Shown here: positions 42,022-52,029 of the stretch, one piece after another | Layout: each line of letters starts with the position of its first letter | Numbering within the stretch: position 1 is the stretch's first letter | Source: Sphingopyxis sp. OPL5 | GTDB lineage: Bacteria > Pseudomonadota > Alphaproteobacteria > Sphingomonadales > Sphingomonadaceae | DNA length: 64,000 nucleotides | Reading direction: 5' to 3' | NCBI RefSeq assembly: GCF_003797775.2 | Contig: NZ_CP060725.1 | Location: 992,001 to 1,056,000, forward strand | Notes under the pieces: generated by a model | Database searches by the model: none | What the model was told of the DNA's origin: nothing | The model's input: the letters and a program-made list of their open reading frames with translations, nothing else | Program-made: the position numbers and the translations under genes

Positions 42022-43193
42022 TGCCGCTTCGCCACCTCGCGGTGGCGTGCGCGGCGCTGACGCTCTCCGGCTGCGCCGTCGCGGTCGATTATGGCAAGGT
42101 TCGCCATGCCGACTATATCGCAGACGCGCGCTGCACCGCGGCGCCGGGCGCAACGCTCGATACTGATGCGCTGCCGCTGTTCTTTGCGACGAGCCGGCTG
42201 CCCGATTGCCGCACGCCCGATATCCAGTTGTTGAACCATCGCGGCGACCGGATGCGTTATGGCCGGTTCCATGCGCCGCAAGAAGCCAAGGTGGACGGCA
42301 AAAAACAATTGCGCACCCCGATGGCGTTCCAGGCGCCGGGCGACTGGTGGAAGGCGCTGCAGGCCGAGACCGACCGGCGGCAGGGCCGCGTGCTGCTCTA
42401 TGTCCATGGCTATCGCGAGAGTTTCGCGACGACATCGCGCGACGCGGCGCAGATCGCCCGCATGACGAATTTCGACGGGCCGGTGATCGAATATAGCTGG
42501 CCCTCGCAGCACAAGCTGCTCGGCTATGCGGTCGATGAAACCAACATGTATCACGACGTCCGCAACTTCCGCGATTTCCTCAAGACGCTGGCCGAGCAGG
42601 GCTGGGTCAAGGAAATCGTGATCGTCTCGCACTCGCTCGGCGCGCGGCTGGTGATTCCGGCGATATCCTACGTCGATCGCACGTCGAGCAGCGCCGACAG
42701 CAGCAACATCTCAAACATCATCCTCGCCTCGCCCGATATCGACCGTGAAACGTTCGAACGCGACATCGAGGAAGAGGTGCTCGCCCCCCGCCGGGTCGCG
42801 CGCGACCGGCGGATCACCGTCTATGTATCGCACAAGGACAAGGCGCTCGCGGCGTCGCGCACGCTGCACGGCTATCCGCGGCTCGGTTCGCCCTATTGCT
42901 TCGACCCCTTCGAAGCGGCGGACCTGAAGGCCAAGGGATTGCCGGTGCGCTGCTATCCCGCGGCGGTCGCGGGCCTCACCGTTGTCGACGCGACCGACGT
43001 GTCGCGCGGCGCGACGGGGCACAGCAATTTCCTGCGCAGTTCGGTGGTCTGCCGCGATTTCGTCGACGTCGTCGCGGGCAAGCGGACGCGGCCCGAGCGG
43101 ACGACAACCCAGTTCGCGCATGTGTTCCGGCTGATGCCCGATCCCGCGATGCCGATCGAGCAGGATCAGGCGGTCTGCAACTGGATCTTCTAA
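42021..43193 (+). CDS. Lipoprotein alpha/beta hydrolase (DUF900-like)
   Basis: 390 aa beginning with a lipobox signal (VACAALTLSGCAVAV), so it is membrane-anchored outside the cytoplasm. PLFFATSRLPDC opens the DUF900 region, followed by RVLLYVHGYRESFATTSRDAAQIARMTNFDGPVIEYSWPS and the nucleophile elbow VSHSLGARL with Ser near 205. YVSHKDKALAASRTLHGYPRLG and TGHSNFLRSSVV give the acid and His. Extracytoplasmic esterase or lipase is likely. It is translationally coupled to cobS, an unexpected partner. Confidence 0.87.
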   Translation: MPLRHLAVACAALTLSGCAVAVDYGKVRHADYIADARCTAAPGATLDTDALPLFFATSRLPDCRTPDIQLLNHRGDRMRYGRFHAPQEAKVDGKKQLRTPMAFQAPGDWWKALQAETDRRQGRVLLYVHGYRESFATTSRDAAQIARMTNFDGPVIEYSWPSQHKLLGYAVDETNMYHDVRNFRDFLKTLAEQGWVKEIVIVSHSLGARLVIPAISYVDRTSSSADSSNISNIILASPDIDRETFERDIEEEVLAPRRVARDRRITVYVSHKDKALAASRTLHGYPRLGSPYCFDPFEAADLKAKGLPVRCYPAAVAGLTVVDATDVSRGATGHSNFLRSSVVCRDFVDVVAGKRTRPERTTTQFAHVFRLMPDPAMPIEQDQAVCNWIF

Positions 43194-43324
43194 CCGAAGC
43201 CGCACATGATCGCGACATTGCTGAGCCAGACCACCGGCCCCTCGCCCGTCCACAGCCACAGCCCGCCGACCGCGACCACCAGGAAAATCGCGAGCGCGAT
43301 TCCATCCTGGCGCTGGAGCTTCAT
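43190..43324 (-). CDS. 44-aa single-span membrane peptide
   Basis: A short ORF (MKLQRQDGIALAIFLVVAVG...) with one membrane segment followed by GEGPVVWLSNVAIMCGFG. Its ATG overlaps the MFS gene stop (ATGA), and its own stop overlaps the convergent hydrolase stop. The coupling suggests real expression and a role alongside the MFS permease, but it is below the size at which coding can be certain. Confidence 0.5.
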   Translation of the reverse strand: MKLQRQDGIALAIFLVVAVGGLWLWTGEGPVVWLSNVAIMCGFG

Positions 43325-44529
43325 GCCGGTTGCAACCGTTTGACCGGTCCGTCGGCGATCGGCAGATGGACGAGCCCCGCGAACAGCCCGAGCGCGATCG
43401 AGAAACCCCACGCGATATTATAGCTGCCGGTGGCGTCGAAGATCAGCCCGGCGGTGTAGGCGCCAAAGAAGCTGCCGAGTTGGTGGCTGAGGAAGACGAT
43501 GCCATAGAGCATCGAGAGATAGCGGATGCCGAAGACGCGCCCGACGATGCCGCTGGTCAGCGGCACGGTGCCGAGCCACAGGAACCCCATCGCGCCCGCG
43601 AAGGCCAGCGCGCTGGCGTGGGTCAGCGGCAGGAAGAGGAAGAGCGCGATCACCGCCGAGCGCGCGACATACAGCCCCGACAGGACATATTTCTGGCGCA
43701 GCACATCGCCCGCGCGGCCGAACACATAGGAACCGAGGATGTTGAACAGCCCGACGAGCGCGAGGACCTGCGCCCCGATTTCGATGCCGAGCCCCTTGTC
43801 GTCGAGATAGGCCGGCAGGTGCGTCGCGATGAAGGCGATGTGGAAACCGCAGACGAAGAAGCCGGCGTTGAGCAGCCAGAAGCCGCGGTGGACCGCCGCT
43901 TCGCGCAGCGCCTCGCGCGCGCTCTGCTCGACCTCCACCATGAGGTCCGAACCGCCGTTGGTCCGTCCCGCCACCCCGATCGCCAGCAGGCCGCATAGCG
44001 CGACGAGACCCGCCATGATCCACAGCGTTTCGTGATAGCCGATATCGCGCAGGAGCATCGACGCGAGCGGCACGACGAGGAACTGCCCGAGCGAGCCGCC
44101 CGCGGTGACGATGCCGAAGGCGCTGCTGCGCTTTTCAGGGCTGACGACGCGGCCGACGGCGCCGAGCACAACGACAAAGGTGGTCGCCGACTGCGCCATG
44201 CCGATCAGCAGGCCGAAGCTGATATGCAGCCCGATCGCGTCGGTCGCGAACGCCGCACCGATCAGCCCGAGCGCATAGAGCAGCGCGCCGCCGAGCACGA
44301 CCCGCCCCGCGCCATGTTTGTCGGCGAGCGCGCCGACGAAGGGCTGGACCAGCCCGAACAGCAGATTCTGCAGCGCCATCGCCAGCCCGAAGTCCGACCG
44401 GCTGATCCCGATGTCGACGCTCATCTGCGGCAGGAAGAGGCCAAAGCTCTGACGCACGCCCATCGCCAGCGTGACGATGAACGCCGCGCAGAGAATGACG
44501 ATCCAAGGCTTTTTCATGGGAGAGGTCAT
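43321..44529 (-). CDS. MFS transporter
   Basis: 402 aa, 12 membrane segments. Segment 1-2 VTLAMGVRQSFGLFLPQMSVDIGISRSDFGLAMALQNLLFGLVQPFVGALADKHGAGRVVLGGALLYALGL carries the MFS motif A as GALADKHGAGR. The VRQSFGLFLP pattern is typical of the MFS subfamily of monocarboxylate/oxalate-like transporters. Substrate unknown. The start is the ATG at 44529 or 44517. It is inserted in reverse orientation between cobS/hydrolase and cobT. Confidence 0.88.
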   Translation of the reverse strand: MTSPMKKPWIVILCAAFIVTLAMGVRQSFGLFLPQMSVDIGISRSDFGLAMALQNLLFGLVQPFVGALADKHGAGRVVLGGALLYALGLIGAAFATDAIGLHISFGLLIGMAQSATTFVVVLGAVGRVVSPEKRSSAFGIVTAGGSLGQFLVVPLASMLLRDIGYHETLWIMAGLVALCGLLAIGVAGRTNGGSDLMVEVEQSAREALREAAVHRGFWLLNAGFFVCGFHIAFIATHLPAYLDDKGLGIEIGAQVLALVGLFNILGSYVFGRAGDVLRQKYVLSGLYVARSAVIALFLFLPLTHASALAFAGAMGFLWLGTVPLTSGIVGRVFGIRYLSMLYGIVFLSHQLGSFFGAYTAGLIFDATGSYNIAWGFSIALGLFAGLVHLPIADGPVKRLQPA

Positions 44530-44583
44530 GCCCGGCGGATGCGCCCGCGCCCGGCGAGCGTCAAGCAAGCATCGCTATACCTC

Positions 44584-44658
44584 CGTCATCCCGTGCTTGA
44601 CCCGGGACCCGCCTTTTTCTTCAAGACAGGCGGGTCCCGGATCGAGTCCGGGGTGACG
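44584..44658. repeat. Dispersed inverted repeat, family C-like
   Basis: CGTCATCCCGTGCTTGACCC at the left is mirrored by a right half ending GAGTCCGGGGTGACG. Inner arms CCGGGACCCGCCT and AGGCGGGTCCCGG pair perfectly around TTTTCTTCAAGAC. It lies between the MFS and cobT starts. The GTCATCCC end resembles the GIY-YIG-flanking repeats at 50211 and 50550. Confidence 0.8.
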
Positions 44659-44720
44659 TGCGGGAATTGCCACCGCGCCATCTTCCTTCGATGGCAAAAG
44701 CTGGTTAGAGCCGAGTCACC

Positions 44721-46544
44721 ATGACCGCCTCCTCTCCCCTCGACGATTTCAAGGCCGCGCTGTCGAGCGTCGCGCGCGCGGTGACGCGCGATGCCGAGGT
44801 CGAGGTCGGGTTCACCGCCGACGCCCCGGCGCAGATCGGCAAGACGATCAAGGTCCCCACGCCGTCGCGCACCCTGCCCGCCGACCAGGTCGCCGAAGCG
44901 CGCGGATTCGCCGACGGTTATGCGCTGCGGATGAAGCACCATAGCGAAAAGCTGCACGCCGCCGCGCGTCCCGCCGAACCGCTCGCCGCCGCCGCCTTCG
45001 ACGCGATGGAGCGCGCGCGCATCGAGGCACTCGGTGCGCGGCACATGGACGGGATGCGCGCGAACCTGTCGGCGAGCCTCGCGATGCGGATGCGCAGCGA
45101 CCCGATCGCCCGTGCGCAGAGCCGCGACGACGTGCCGGTATCCTCGGCGCTCGAACTGATGCTGCGTCAGGCGCTGACCGGCGAAGCGCCGCCGCAGGGC
45201 ACCGAAACCGGACTCGGCCTGATCAGCGACTGGATCGCCAAGCAGGCCGGCGGCGACATCGACGCGCTGGCGATGCAGATCGACGATCAGGTCGCGTTCG
45301 CGGAAACAGCGAAGCTCGCGCTGCGTCACCTCGACCTGATCTATGGCGACGAGCCGATGGACGAGGGCGCCGAGGATGGCGGCGACGAGGACCAGAGCGA
45401 AGCCGAAGAGTCGCAGGACGAGCAGGACAGCGAAGACGGCGGCAGCAGCGAACAACAGGTCGATGCCCGCGCCGAGACCGCGGGCGACCAGGCCGACGAC
45501 GGCGACAGCGATCCCGACGCGCAGGAGATGGAGGCCGACGGCGAGCCCGAGATGGGCGGCGAAGGCGATGAGGGCATGTTGCCGGTGCGTCCCAACCGCC
45601 TGCCGACCGACGTCCCGGATTTCAACTATCTGCGCTTTACTGAAAAGCATGACGAGATCATCGCCGCGACCGACCTGTGCGACGCCGACGAACTGACCCG
45701 TCTGCGTGCCTATCTCGACCAACAGATGCAGCATCTGCAGGGCGCGGTGACCAAGCTCGCCAACCGGCTCCAGCGCCGCCTGATGGCGCAGCAGAACCGC
45801 GCCTGGGATTTCGACCAGGAGGAAGGCCAGCTCGACGCCGCGCGGCTCGCGCGCGTCATCGTCTCGCCCGGCCAGTCGCTCTCCTACAAGATCGAACGCG
45901 ACACCGACTTCCGCGACACCGTCGTCACCTTGCTGATCGACAACAGCGGCTCGATGCGCGGCCGCCCGATCAGCATCGCCGCGATCAGCGCCGACATCCT
46001 CGCGCGCACGCTCGAACGTTGCGGCGTCAAGACCGAAATCCTGGGCTTCACCACGCGCACCTGGAAGGGCGGACAGAGCCGCGAGGACTGGCTCGCCGCC
46101 GGCCGGCCGCCGCACCCCGGCCGCCTCAACGATTTGCGTCACATCATCTACAAGCCCGCCGACGAACCCTATCGCCGCGCACGCAAGTCGCTCGGGCTGA
46201 TGATGCGCGAGGGGCTGCTCAAGGAAAATATCGACGGCGAGGCGCTGATCTGGGCGCACAGCCGCATCGTCAACCGCCCCGAGGAACGCCGCATTTTGAT
46301 GGTGATTTCGGACGGCGCGCCGGTCGACGACAGCACGCTGTCGGTCAATCATGGCGCGTACCTGGATCAGCATTTGCGCCAGGTGATCGAGTGGATCGAG
46401 ACCCGCTCGCCGGTCGAGCTGTGCGCGATCGGCATCGGGCATGACGTGACGCGATACTATAGCCGCGCGGTCACCATCATGGACGCAGAACAGCTCGGCG
46501 GCACGATGGTCGAGCAGCTCGCCGGATTATTCGACATCGATTGA
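44721..46544 (+). CDS. cobT: CobT-type VWA protein (cobaltochelatase subunit)
   Basis: 607 aa. N-terminal CobT domain (about 1-210: [38 protein letters not shown]), a highly acidic, low-complexity linker at about 213-290 ([19 protein letters not shown]...), and a C-terminal VWA domain with the MIDAS motif DNSGSM near 410 and [15 protein letters not shown]. This is the classic CobT layout; it is the integrin-I-like partner of CobS in the CobNST cobalt chelatase. The absence of cobN nearby leaves open whether this pair serves cobalt insertion or another MoxR/VWA-type maturation task. Confidence 0.93.
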   Translation: MTASSPLDDFKAALSSVARAVTRDAEVEVGFTADAPAQIGKTIKVPTPSRTLPADQVAEARGFADGYALRMKHHSEKLHAAARPAEPLAAAAFDAMERARIEALGARHMDGMRANLSASLAMRMRSDPIARAQSRDDVPVSSALELMLRQALTGEAPPQGTETGLGLISDWIAKQAGGDIDALAMQIDDQVAFAETAKLALRHLDLIYGDEPMDEGAEDGGDEDQSEAEESQDEQDSEDGGSSEQQVDARAETAGDQADDGDSDPDAQEMEADGEPEMGGEGDEGMLPVRPNRLPTDVPDFNYLRFTEKHDEIIAATDLCDADELTRLRAYLDQQMQHLQGAVTKLANRLQRRLMAQQNRAWDFDQEEGQLDAARLARVIVSPGQSLSYKIERDTDFRDTVVTLLIDNSGSMRGRPISIAAISADILARTLERCGVKTEILGFTTRTWKGGQSREDWLAAGRPPHPGRLNDLRHIIYKPADEPYRRARKSLGLMMREGLLKENIDGEALIWAHSRIVNRPEERRILMVISDGAPVDDSTLSVNHGAYLDQHLRQVIEWIETRSPVELCAIGIGHDVTRYYSRAVTIMDAEQLGGTMVEQLAGLFDID

Positions 46545-46597
46545 GCCACGGCGAATTCGAGGCGAGTCAAGACGTCGCCCCCTCTCCATATGGCGCC

Positions 46598-46627
46598 AAA
46601 AAAAGGGGAGCGACAAACGCCGCTCCC
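46598..46627 (-). terminator. Intrinsic terminator of the 46666 gene
   Basis: Read on the minus strand: stem GGGAGCG-(GCGTTTGT)-CGCTCCC, 7 bp, followed by C and seven T. It lies 38 bp past the stop of the minus-strand gene and between it and convergent cobT, where it could work for that gene in particular. Confidence 0.75.
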
Positions 46628-46665
46628 TCGTTTCGCCAGCCACCGCGAACAGCGCGGCGAGGACC

Positions 46666-47109
46666 TTACATCTTCTTGCCGGTCCACGTTTCGGGATCGA
46701 ACCCTTCGAGCGTGTCGCCCTTCGTACCCGCGGCGATTTCCTCGGCGGTCAGGAACTTGATCGCGACACCACCGGCCTTGGTGCTGCCCCAGCTCATGGC
46801 GGTGACGTGGCTGTCGCCATATTTGGCGCCGATCACGGCGTCCGCGCCCAGCTTTTCGCCGCGTTCCCACAGCTCGTTATAGATTTTCCGCTGGGACGGT
46901 TCCTTGCTGAAAATCGTCGCCTTGCGGACACCCGCGGTCACCACGCCGACGATCCTGTACGGCTTGTCGGTGATGTCATAAGGGAAAACGGGAACGCCCA
47001 TTTCCTCGTTGACGACGACATGGGTCGCGTCCTTTTTCTTCGCCAACGCGGGCGTCGAAACCGCCGCGACCGCGATCGCCACGGCCGCGAGAATCTTGCT
47101 TCGTTTCAT
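46666..47109 (-). CDS. Exported protein of unknown function
   Basis: 147 aa with a signal peptide (MKRSKILAAVAIAVAAVSTPALAKKK). The mature part contains YRIVGVVTAGVRKATIFSKEPSQRKIYNELWERGEKLGADAVIGAKYGDSH. The GVVTAGVRK...GEKLGADAVIGAKY arrangement recalls the YbjQ/DUF74 fold (repeating 'GADAVIGV' blocks), though the resemblance is partial. An intrinsic terminator follows. Function unknown. Confidence 0.7.
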   Translation of the reverse strand: MKRSKILAAVAIAVAAVSTPALAKKKDATHVVVNEEMGVPVFPYDITDKPYRIVGVVTAGVRKATIFSKEPSQRKIYNELWERGEKLGADAVIGAKYGDSHVTAMSWGSTKAGGVAIKFLTAEEIAAGTKGDTLEGFDPETWTGKKM

Positions 47110-47231
47110 TGTCTGCTCCCCCTTTGGATGTTTGTTTTAATTCGCGGTGCGGCGGGCGCAGGTCAACCTGATTCTATCTTGGCAAAACCCGTGGTTCATG
47201 GGCTAAGCTGCGGAGGACGCAGGGGGATATC

Positions 47232-47822
47232 ATGGTTCCGATTCATGCGGCGATGGCCGCGGCCTGGTTAGTGTCCGCGACGCCGGCGGCGCCCGCCGAC
47301 GCGCCGCCGGCGACGGTGGTGGTCGCAGCCGAGCCGATGGCCGCGGAACCCGCCGCGGGCGCCGCGGCACCGATTCCTCCGGCTGTCGTGCTGAGGCGCG
47401 ATACGCCGATCCATTTCATGGTCGTATCGGAAGTGACGACCAAGACGCATCTGGCGGGACACCGGTTCAGATTGCGGGTCGACAGGCCGGTCGTCGTCGA
47501 CGGCGTCACGATCATCGCCGTCGGCGCCACCGCTTGGGGCGAAGTGCTCGCCGCCAAGAAGAGCGGCAATGTCGGCAAGGCCGGCTCGCTCGAAGCGAAA
47601 CTCCTCTATGTCGAAAGCGGTGGCATCCAAATTCCGGTCAGCGGCACCAACAGCGCCAGGGGCGCTGGCGGTGGCGGCGAGACCGCGCTGGGCATTCTCG
47701 CGCTCGGTCCTCTCGGTCTCTTTGCCAAGGGCAATAATGCGAAGATCAAGGCGGGCGAGCTGATGACGGGTTTTGTCGAGCAGGACACCCAAATCCCGGC
47801 GCCATCGCCGGCCGGGTCATGA
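47232..47822 (+). CDS. Exported protein, first of a tandem paralogous pair
   Basis: 196 aa with a weak signal sequence and a long Ala/Pro-rich leader. The core is LRRDTPIHFMVVSEVTTKTHLAGHRFRLRVDRPVVVDGVTIIAVGATAWGEVLAAKKSGNVGKAGSLEAKLLYVESGGIQIPVSG. The downstream gene has the same architecture (VVDGVT...G...GKAGxLExxLLYxE...PxxVSG). The two overlap by ATGA. The pattern of a hydrophobic beta-rich domain after an Ala/Pro spacer suggests an envelope protein. No known domain recognised. Confidence 0.72.
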   Translation: MVPIHAAMAAAWLVSATPAAPADAPPATVVVAAEPMAAEPAAGAAAPIPPAVVLRRDTPIHFMVVSEVTTKTHLAGHRFRLRVDRPVVVDGVTIIAVGATAWGEVLAAKKSGNVGKAGSLEAKLLYVESGGIQIPVSGTNSARGAGGGGETALGILALGPLGLFAKGNNAKIKAGELMTGFVEQDTQIPAPSPAGS

Positions 47823-48355
47823 TGCAACTCCGCGCGTCCGCCCTTGGTCTCGCCCTGATGCTCGCCTTTCCGGCCGCCGAGCAGGAGACCGCGAGCGCAC
47901 CGCCCGCCACGCAAACGACCGACGACGCCCGGCTCCTCGTGCCCGCGGGTTCGACGATCGACCTCGTCACCACCAATGGCATTTCCAGCAAGAAGAACGT
48001 CAAGGGCGACCTCCTTTATCTGAAGGTCGCGGCGGCGGTGATCGTCGATGGCGTCACGGCCATACCCGTCGACACCGTCGTTGTCGGCCAGCTCTCGCGC
48101 GCCGAGGAGCGCGGCGCGTTCGGAAAGGCGGGGAAGCTCGAAGTGCAATTGCTCTATGCGGAACTGCCCGGGGGGCCGCTCCGGGTGAGCGGCACGCTGG
48201 AGGCCAAGGGCAAGGGCGGGGCCGACGACGCTGCGGCGACCGCCGCCGCCTTTCTCGTCCTACCCTTCGTCGCCACCGGGCGTAGCGCGGATATCCCCGC
48301 CGGATCGGAAGTGTTGGGTCGGCTCGACCGCGATCTCTGGATCGACAAACGCTGA
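47819..48355 (+). CDS. Exported protein, second of a tandem paralogous pair
   Basis: 178 aa, signal peptide MQLRASALGLALMLAFPAAEQE. The core LLVPAGSTIDLVTTNGISSKKNVKGDLLYLKVAAAVIVDGVTAIPVDTVVVGQLSRAEERGAFGKAGKLEVQLLYAELPGGPLRVSG aligns with its upstream neighbour over about 90 residues. The end AFLVLPFVATGRSADIPAGSEVLGRLDRDLWID suggests a second hydrophobic stretch. A duplication followed by divergence is the simplest explanation. Function unknown. Confidence 0.72.
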   Translation: MMQLRASALGLALMLAFPAAEQETASAPPATQTTDDARLLVPAGSTIDLVTTNGISSKKNVKGDLLYLKVAAAVIVDGVTAIPVDTVVVGQLSRAEERGAFGKAGKLEVQLLYAELPGGPLRVSGTLEAKGKGGADDAAATAAAFLVLPFVATGRSADIPAGSEVLGRLDRDLWIDKR

Positions 48356-48364
48356 TCAAAGCCT

Positions 48365-48382
48365 TCACCCACGCGTAGGTGA
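48365..48382. promoter_or_regulatory. Palindrome downstream of the paralogous pair
   Basis: TCACCCACGCGTAGGTGA is symmetrical at 8 of 9 positions, centred on ACGCGT. It lies 10 bp after a stop codon and 155 bp before the ThDP-enzyme gene. It could be an operator for the latter or a small terminator hairpin; no T-tract follows directly. Confidence 0.35.
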
Positions 48383-48536
48383 CAACCCCTTTTCCCCTCG
48401 TTACAACCGCTTCCCGATGCAGCAGGGACTCGCGGCCTGACGACGAGCGCCGCTGTATCGATACTTGTGCTGAGGGTCGCCGGCACACACTAGGGGCCGC
48501 ACCGATGGGGTGCATGGCTGAGGGGGCGACTGTCAC

Positions 48537-50183
48537 ATGAAAAAAGCATCCGACCTGTTCATCGAATGCCTGGAGGAAGAAGGCGTCGAATATATTTTCG
48601 GCGTCCCGGGCGAGGAGAATCTCGACTTTCTCGACAGCCTGTCGCGGTCGACCAAGATCAAGCTGATCCTGACCCGGCACGAACAGGGCGCGGGCTTCAT
48701 GGCCGCCACCTATGGCCGCCACACTGGCAAGACCGGCGTCTGCCTCGCGACACTCGGCCCCGGCGCGACCAACTTCGTCACCGCCGCCGCCTATGCGCAA
48801 TTGGGCGGCATGCCGATGATGATGATCACCGGGCAAAAGCCGATCAAGAAGTCGAAGCAGGGCCGGTTCCAGATTCTCGACGTCGTCGCGATGATGGGGC
48901 CGATCACCAAATATACCCACCAGATGGCCTCGTCGGACAATATCCCGAGCCGCGTGCGCGAAGCCTTTCGCCTCGCCGAGGAAGAAAAACCCGGCGCGGT
49001 GCATATCGAACTGCCCGAGGATATCGCCGACGAACATACCGACAGCCTGCCGATCAAGCGCAGTCATTCGCGCCGGCCAACCGCCGACGTCAAATCGATC
49101 CGCGAGGCGGTGAAGGCGATCGAGGAAGCGACCTCGCCCGTCCTCGTCATCGGTGCCGGCGCGAACCGCACGATGACCAGTCGCATGCTGCTGCAGTTCA
49201 TCGAAAAGACCGGCATCCCTTTCCTGACGACGCAGCTCGGCAAGGGCGTGATCGACGAACGCCATCCGAAATTCCTCGGCTGCGCCGCGCTGTCGGCGGG
49301 CGATTTCGTCCACCGCGCGGTCGAGGCGTCGGACTGTATCGTCAACCTCGGCCATGATGTGATCGAAAAGCCGCCCTTCTTCATGAAACAGGGCGGTCCG
49401 ACCGTCATCCACGTCTCGACCAAGACCGCCGAGGTCGACCCGGTCTATTTCCCCGATATCGAGGTGATCGGCGACATCGCCAATGCGGTGTGGCAGATCA
49501 AGGAAGACATCGTCCCCAACGGCGGCTGGAAATTCGACCATATGCTCGCCTTCCGCAAGGGCGAGGTCGACCATACCGCACCGCTGGCACAGGACGCGCG
49601 TTTCCCGATCTTCCCGCCGCACCTGGTGCAATCCGTGCGCGATTCGATGCCCGACGATGGCATCATCTGCCTCGACAACGGCGTCTACAAAATCTGGTTC
49701 GCGCGTGGTTACACCGCCTATCGCCCCAATACGGTGCTGCTCGACAATGCGCTCGCGACGATGGGCGCGGGGCTGCCGTCGGCGATGATGTCGGCGATGG
49801 TCTATCCGGGGCGCAAGGTCATGGCGATCTGCGGCGACGGCGGTTTCATGATGAACAGCCAGGAAATGGAGACCGCGGTCCGCCTGGGGCTCAACATCAC
49901 CGTGCTGATCTTGAACGACAACAGCTATGGCATGATCCGCTGGAAACAGGCGAACATGGGTTTCAAGGATTGGGGGCTGACCTATGGCAACCCCGATTTC
50001 GTCAAATATGCCGAAAGCTATGGCGCCCACGGCCACCGCGTCGAAAGCGCCGCGCACCTGAAGGAACTGCTCGCGCATACCCGCGACACGCCGGGGGTGC
50101 ATCTGATCGATTGCCCGGTCGATTACACCGAGAACGACCAGATTTTGAACATCGACATCAAGAAATTGTCGAAGGAAATGTAA
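48537..50183 (+). CDS. Acetolactate synthase-like ThDP enzyme (large-subunit type)
   Basis: 548 aa. FGVPGEENLDFLDSL, the activating Glu49 in LTRHEQGAGFMAATYGR, GPGATNFVTAAAYAQLGGMPMMMITGQ, the ThDP/Mg motif GDGGFMMNSQEMETAVRLGLNITVLILNDNSYGM from about 433, all complete. Acetolactate synthase joins two pyruvates, but there is no small regulatory subunit gene and the next enzyme is an aldehyde dehydrogenase. A catabolic acetolactate synthase or another 2-oxo-acid carboligase/decarboxylase is therefore as likely as a branched-chain biosynthetic role. Confidence 0.88.
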   Translation: MKKASDLFIECLEEEGVEYIFGVPGEENLDFLDSLSRSTKIKLILTRHEQGAGFMAATYGRHTGKTGVCLATLGPGATNFVTAAAYAQLGGMPMMMITGQKPIKKSKQGRFQILDVVAMMGPITKYTHQMASSDNIPSRVREAFRLAEEEKPGAVHIELPEDIADEHTDSLPIKRSHSRRPTADVKSIREAVKAIEEATSPVLVIGAGANRTMTSRMLLQFIEKTGIPFLTTQLGKGVIDERHPKFLGCAALSAGDFVHRAVEASDCIVNLGHDVIEKPPFFMKQGGPTVIHVSTKTAEVDPVYFPDIEVIGDIANAVWQIKEDIVPNGGWKFDHMLAFRKGEVDHTAPLAQDARFPIFPPHLVQSVRDSMPDDGIICLDNGVYKIWFARGYTAYRPNTVLLDNALATMGAGLPSAMMSAMVYPGRKVMAICGDGGFMMNSQEMETAVRLGLNITVLILNDNSYGMIRWKQANMGFKDWGLTYGNPDFVKYAESYGAHGHRVESAAHLKELLAHTRDTPGVHLIDCPVDYTENDQILNIDIKKLSKEM

Positions 50184-50210
50184 GCCCGTCGCCCGTCGCC
50201 CGCTGTTTCT

Positions 50211-50239
50211 TGTCATCCCCGCGAAAGCGGGGACCCAGG
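50211..50239 (+). repeat. Left 29-bp arm of the GIY-YIG unit
   Basis: Starts TGTCATCCCCGCGAAAGCGG and ends ACCCAGG. It is the exact reverse complement of 50550-50578. Internally CCCCGC-GAAA-GCGGGG folds into a tight hairpin with a GNRA-type tetraloop as RNA. Its last bases contribute to the AGGAG ribosome-binding site (50237-50241) of the nuclease gene. Confidence 0.95.
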
Positions 50240-50245
50240 AGCGAA

Positions 50246-50539
50246 ATGGAACAGACCTATCACGTCTATATCCTCGCGAGCGGGCGCAACGGCACTCTCT
50301 ACACGGGCGTTACCGGCGACCTGGCGCACAGATGTTCGCAGCATCGGAGCAGCCAGGGGGCGAGCTTCACGAAGCGTTACGGCGTGCACCGACTGGTGCA
50401 TGCCGAAGCCTTCGCCGACGTGAGCGAAGCGATCGCGCGCGAGAAGGCCGTGAAGAAATGGCGCCGGGCATGGAAACTGGAATTGATCGAGCAAGGCAAT
50501 CCGCAATGGCTCGATCTCTATGACCGGCTCAACGGCTGA
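50246..50539 (+). CDS. GIY-YIG nuclease domain protein (UPF0213/YhbQ-like)
   Basis: 97 aa. A single GIY-YIG domain: YHVYILASGRNGTLYTGVTGDLAHRCSQHRSSQGASFTKRYGVHRLVHAEAFADVSEAIAREKAVKKWRRAWKLELIEQGNPQWLDL. The catalytic strands VYIL and LYTGVT stand for GIY and YIG, with Arg in AHRCSQH, Lys/Tyr of FTKRYG and Glu in AIAREKAVK. Small proteins of this family are structure-specific nucleases of unclear role. AGGAG lies 4 nt before the ATG. The gene is bracketed by perfect inverted repeats. Confidence 0.9.
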   Translation: MEQTYHVYILASGRNGTLYTGVTGDLAHRCSQHRSSQGASFTKRYGVHRLVHAEAFADVSEAIAREKAVKKWRRAWKLELIEQGNPQWLDLYDRLNG

Positions 50540-50549
50540 ACTGGCCGCC

Positions 50550-50578
50550 CCTGGGTCCCCGCTTTCGCGGGGATGACA
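50550..50578 (-). repeat. Right 29-bp arm of the GIY-YIG unit
   Basis: Starts CCTGGGTCCCCGCTTTCGCG and ends GGATGACA; exact reverse complement of 50211-50239 with no mismatch. It begins 10 bp after the nuclease stop codon and ends 10 bp before the aldehyde dehydrogenase start. Its hairpin could also end transcription from upstream. Confidence 0.95.
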
Positions 50579-50588
50579 TGGTTGGAGA

Positions 50589-52028
<1,440 letters not shown>

Positions 52029-52029
52029 C

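Larger units (their letters stand above)
50211..50578. mobile_element. 368-bp repeat-bracketed GIY-YIG unit
   Basis: A compact unit: left arm 50211-50239, one GIY-YIG nuclease gene, right arm 50550-50578. The arms are perfect 29-bp inverted repeats. It is inserted between two genes that look like a functional pair. There is no transposase. Boundaries are drawn at the arms because the similarity stops there on both sides. Calling it mobile is inference from its structure. Confidence 0.55.

Noticed and set aside
49490..50245. In-frame extension that would fuse the GIY-YIG domain to sequence inside the ThDP-enzyme gene
   Set aside because: The extension is out of frame with the real enzyme and has no domain; a good ribosome-binding site precedes the ATG at 50246.
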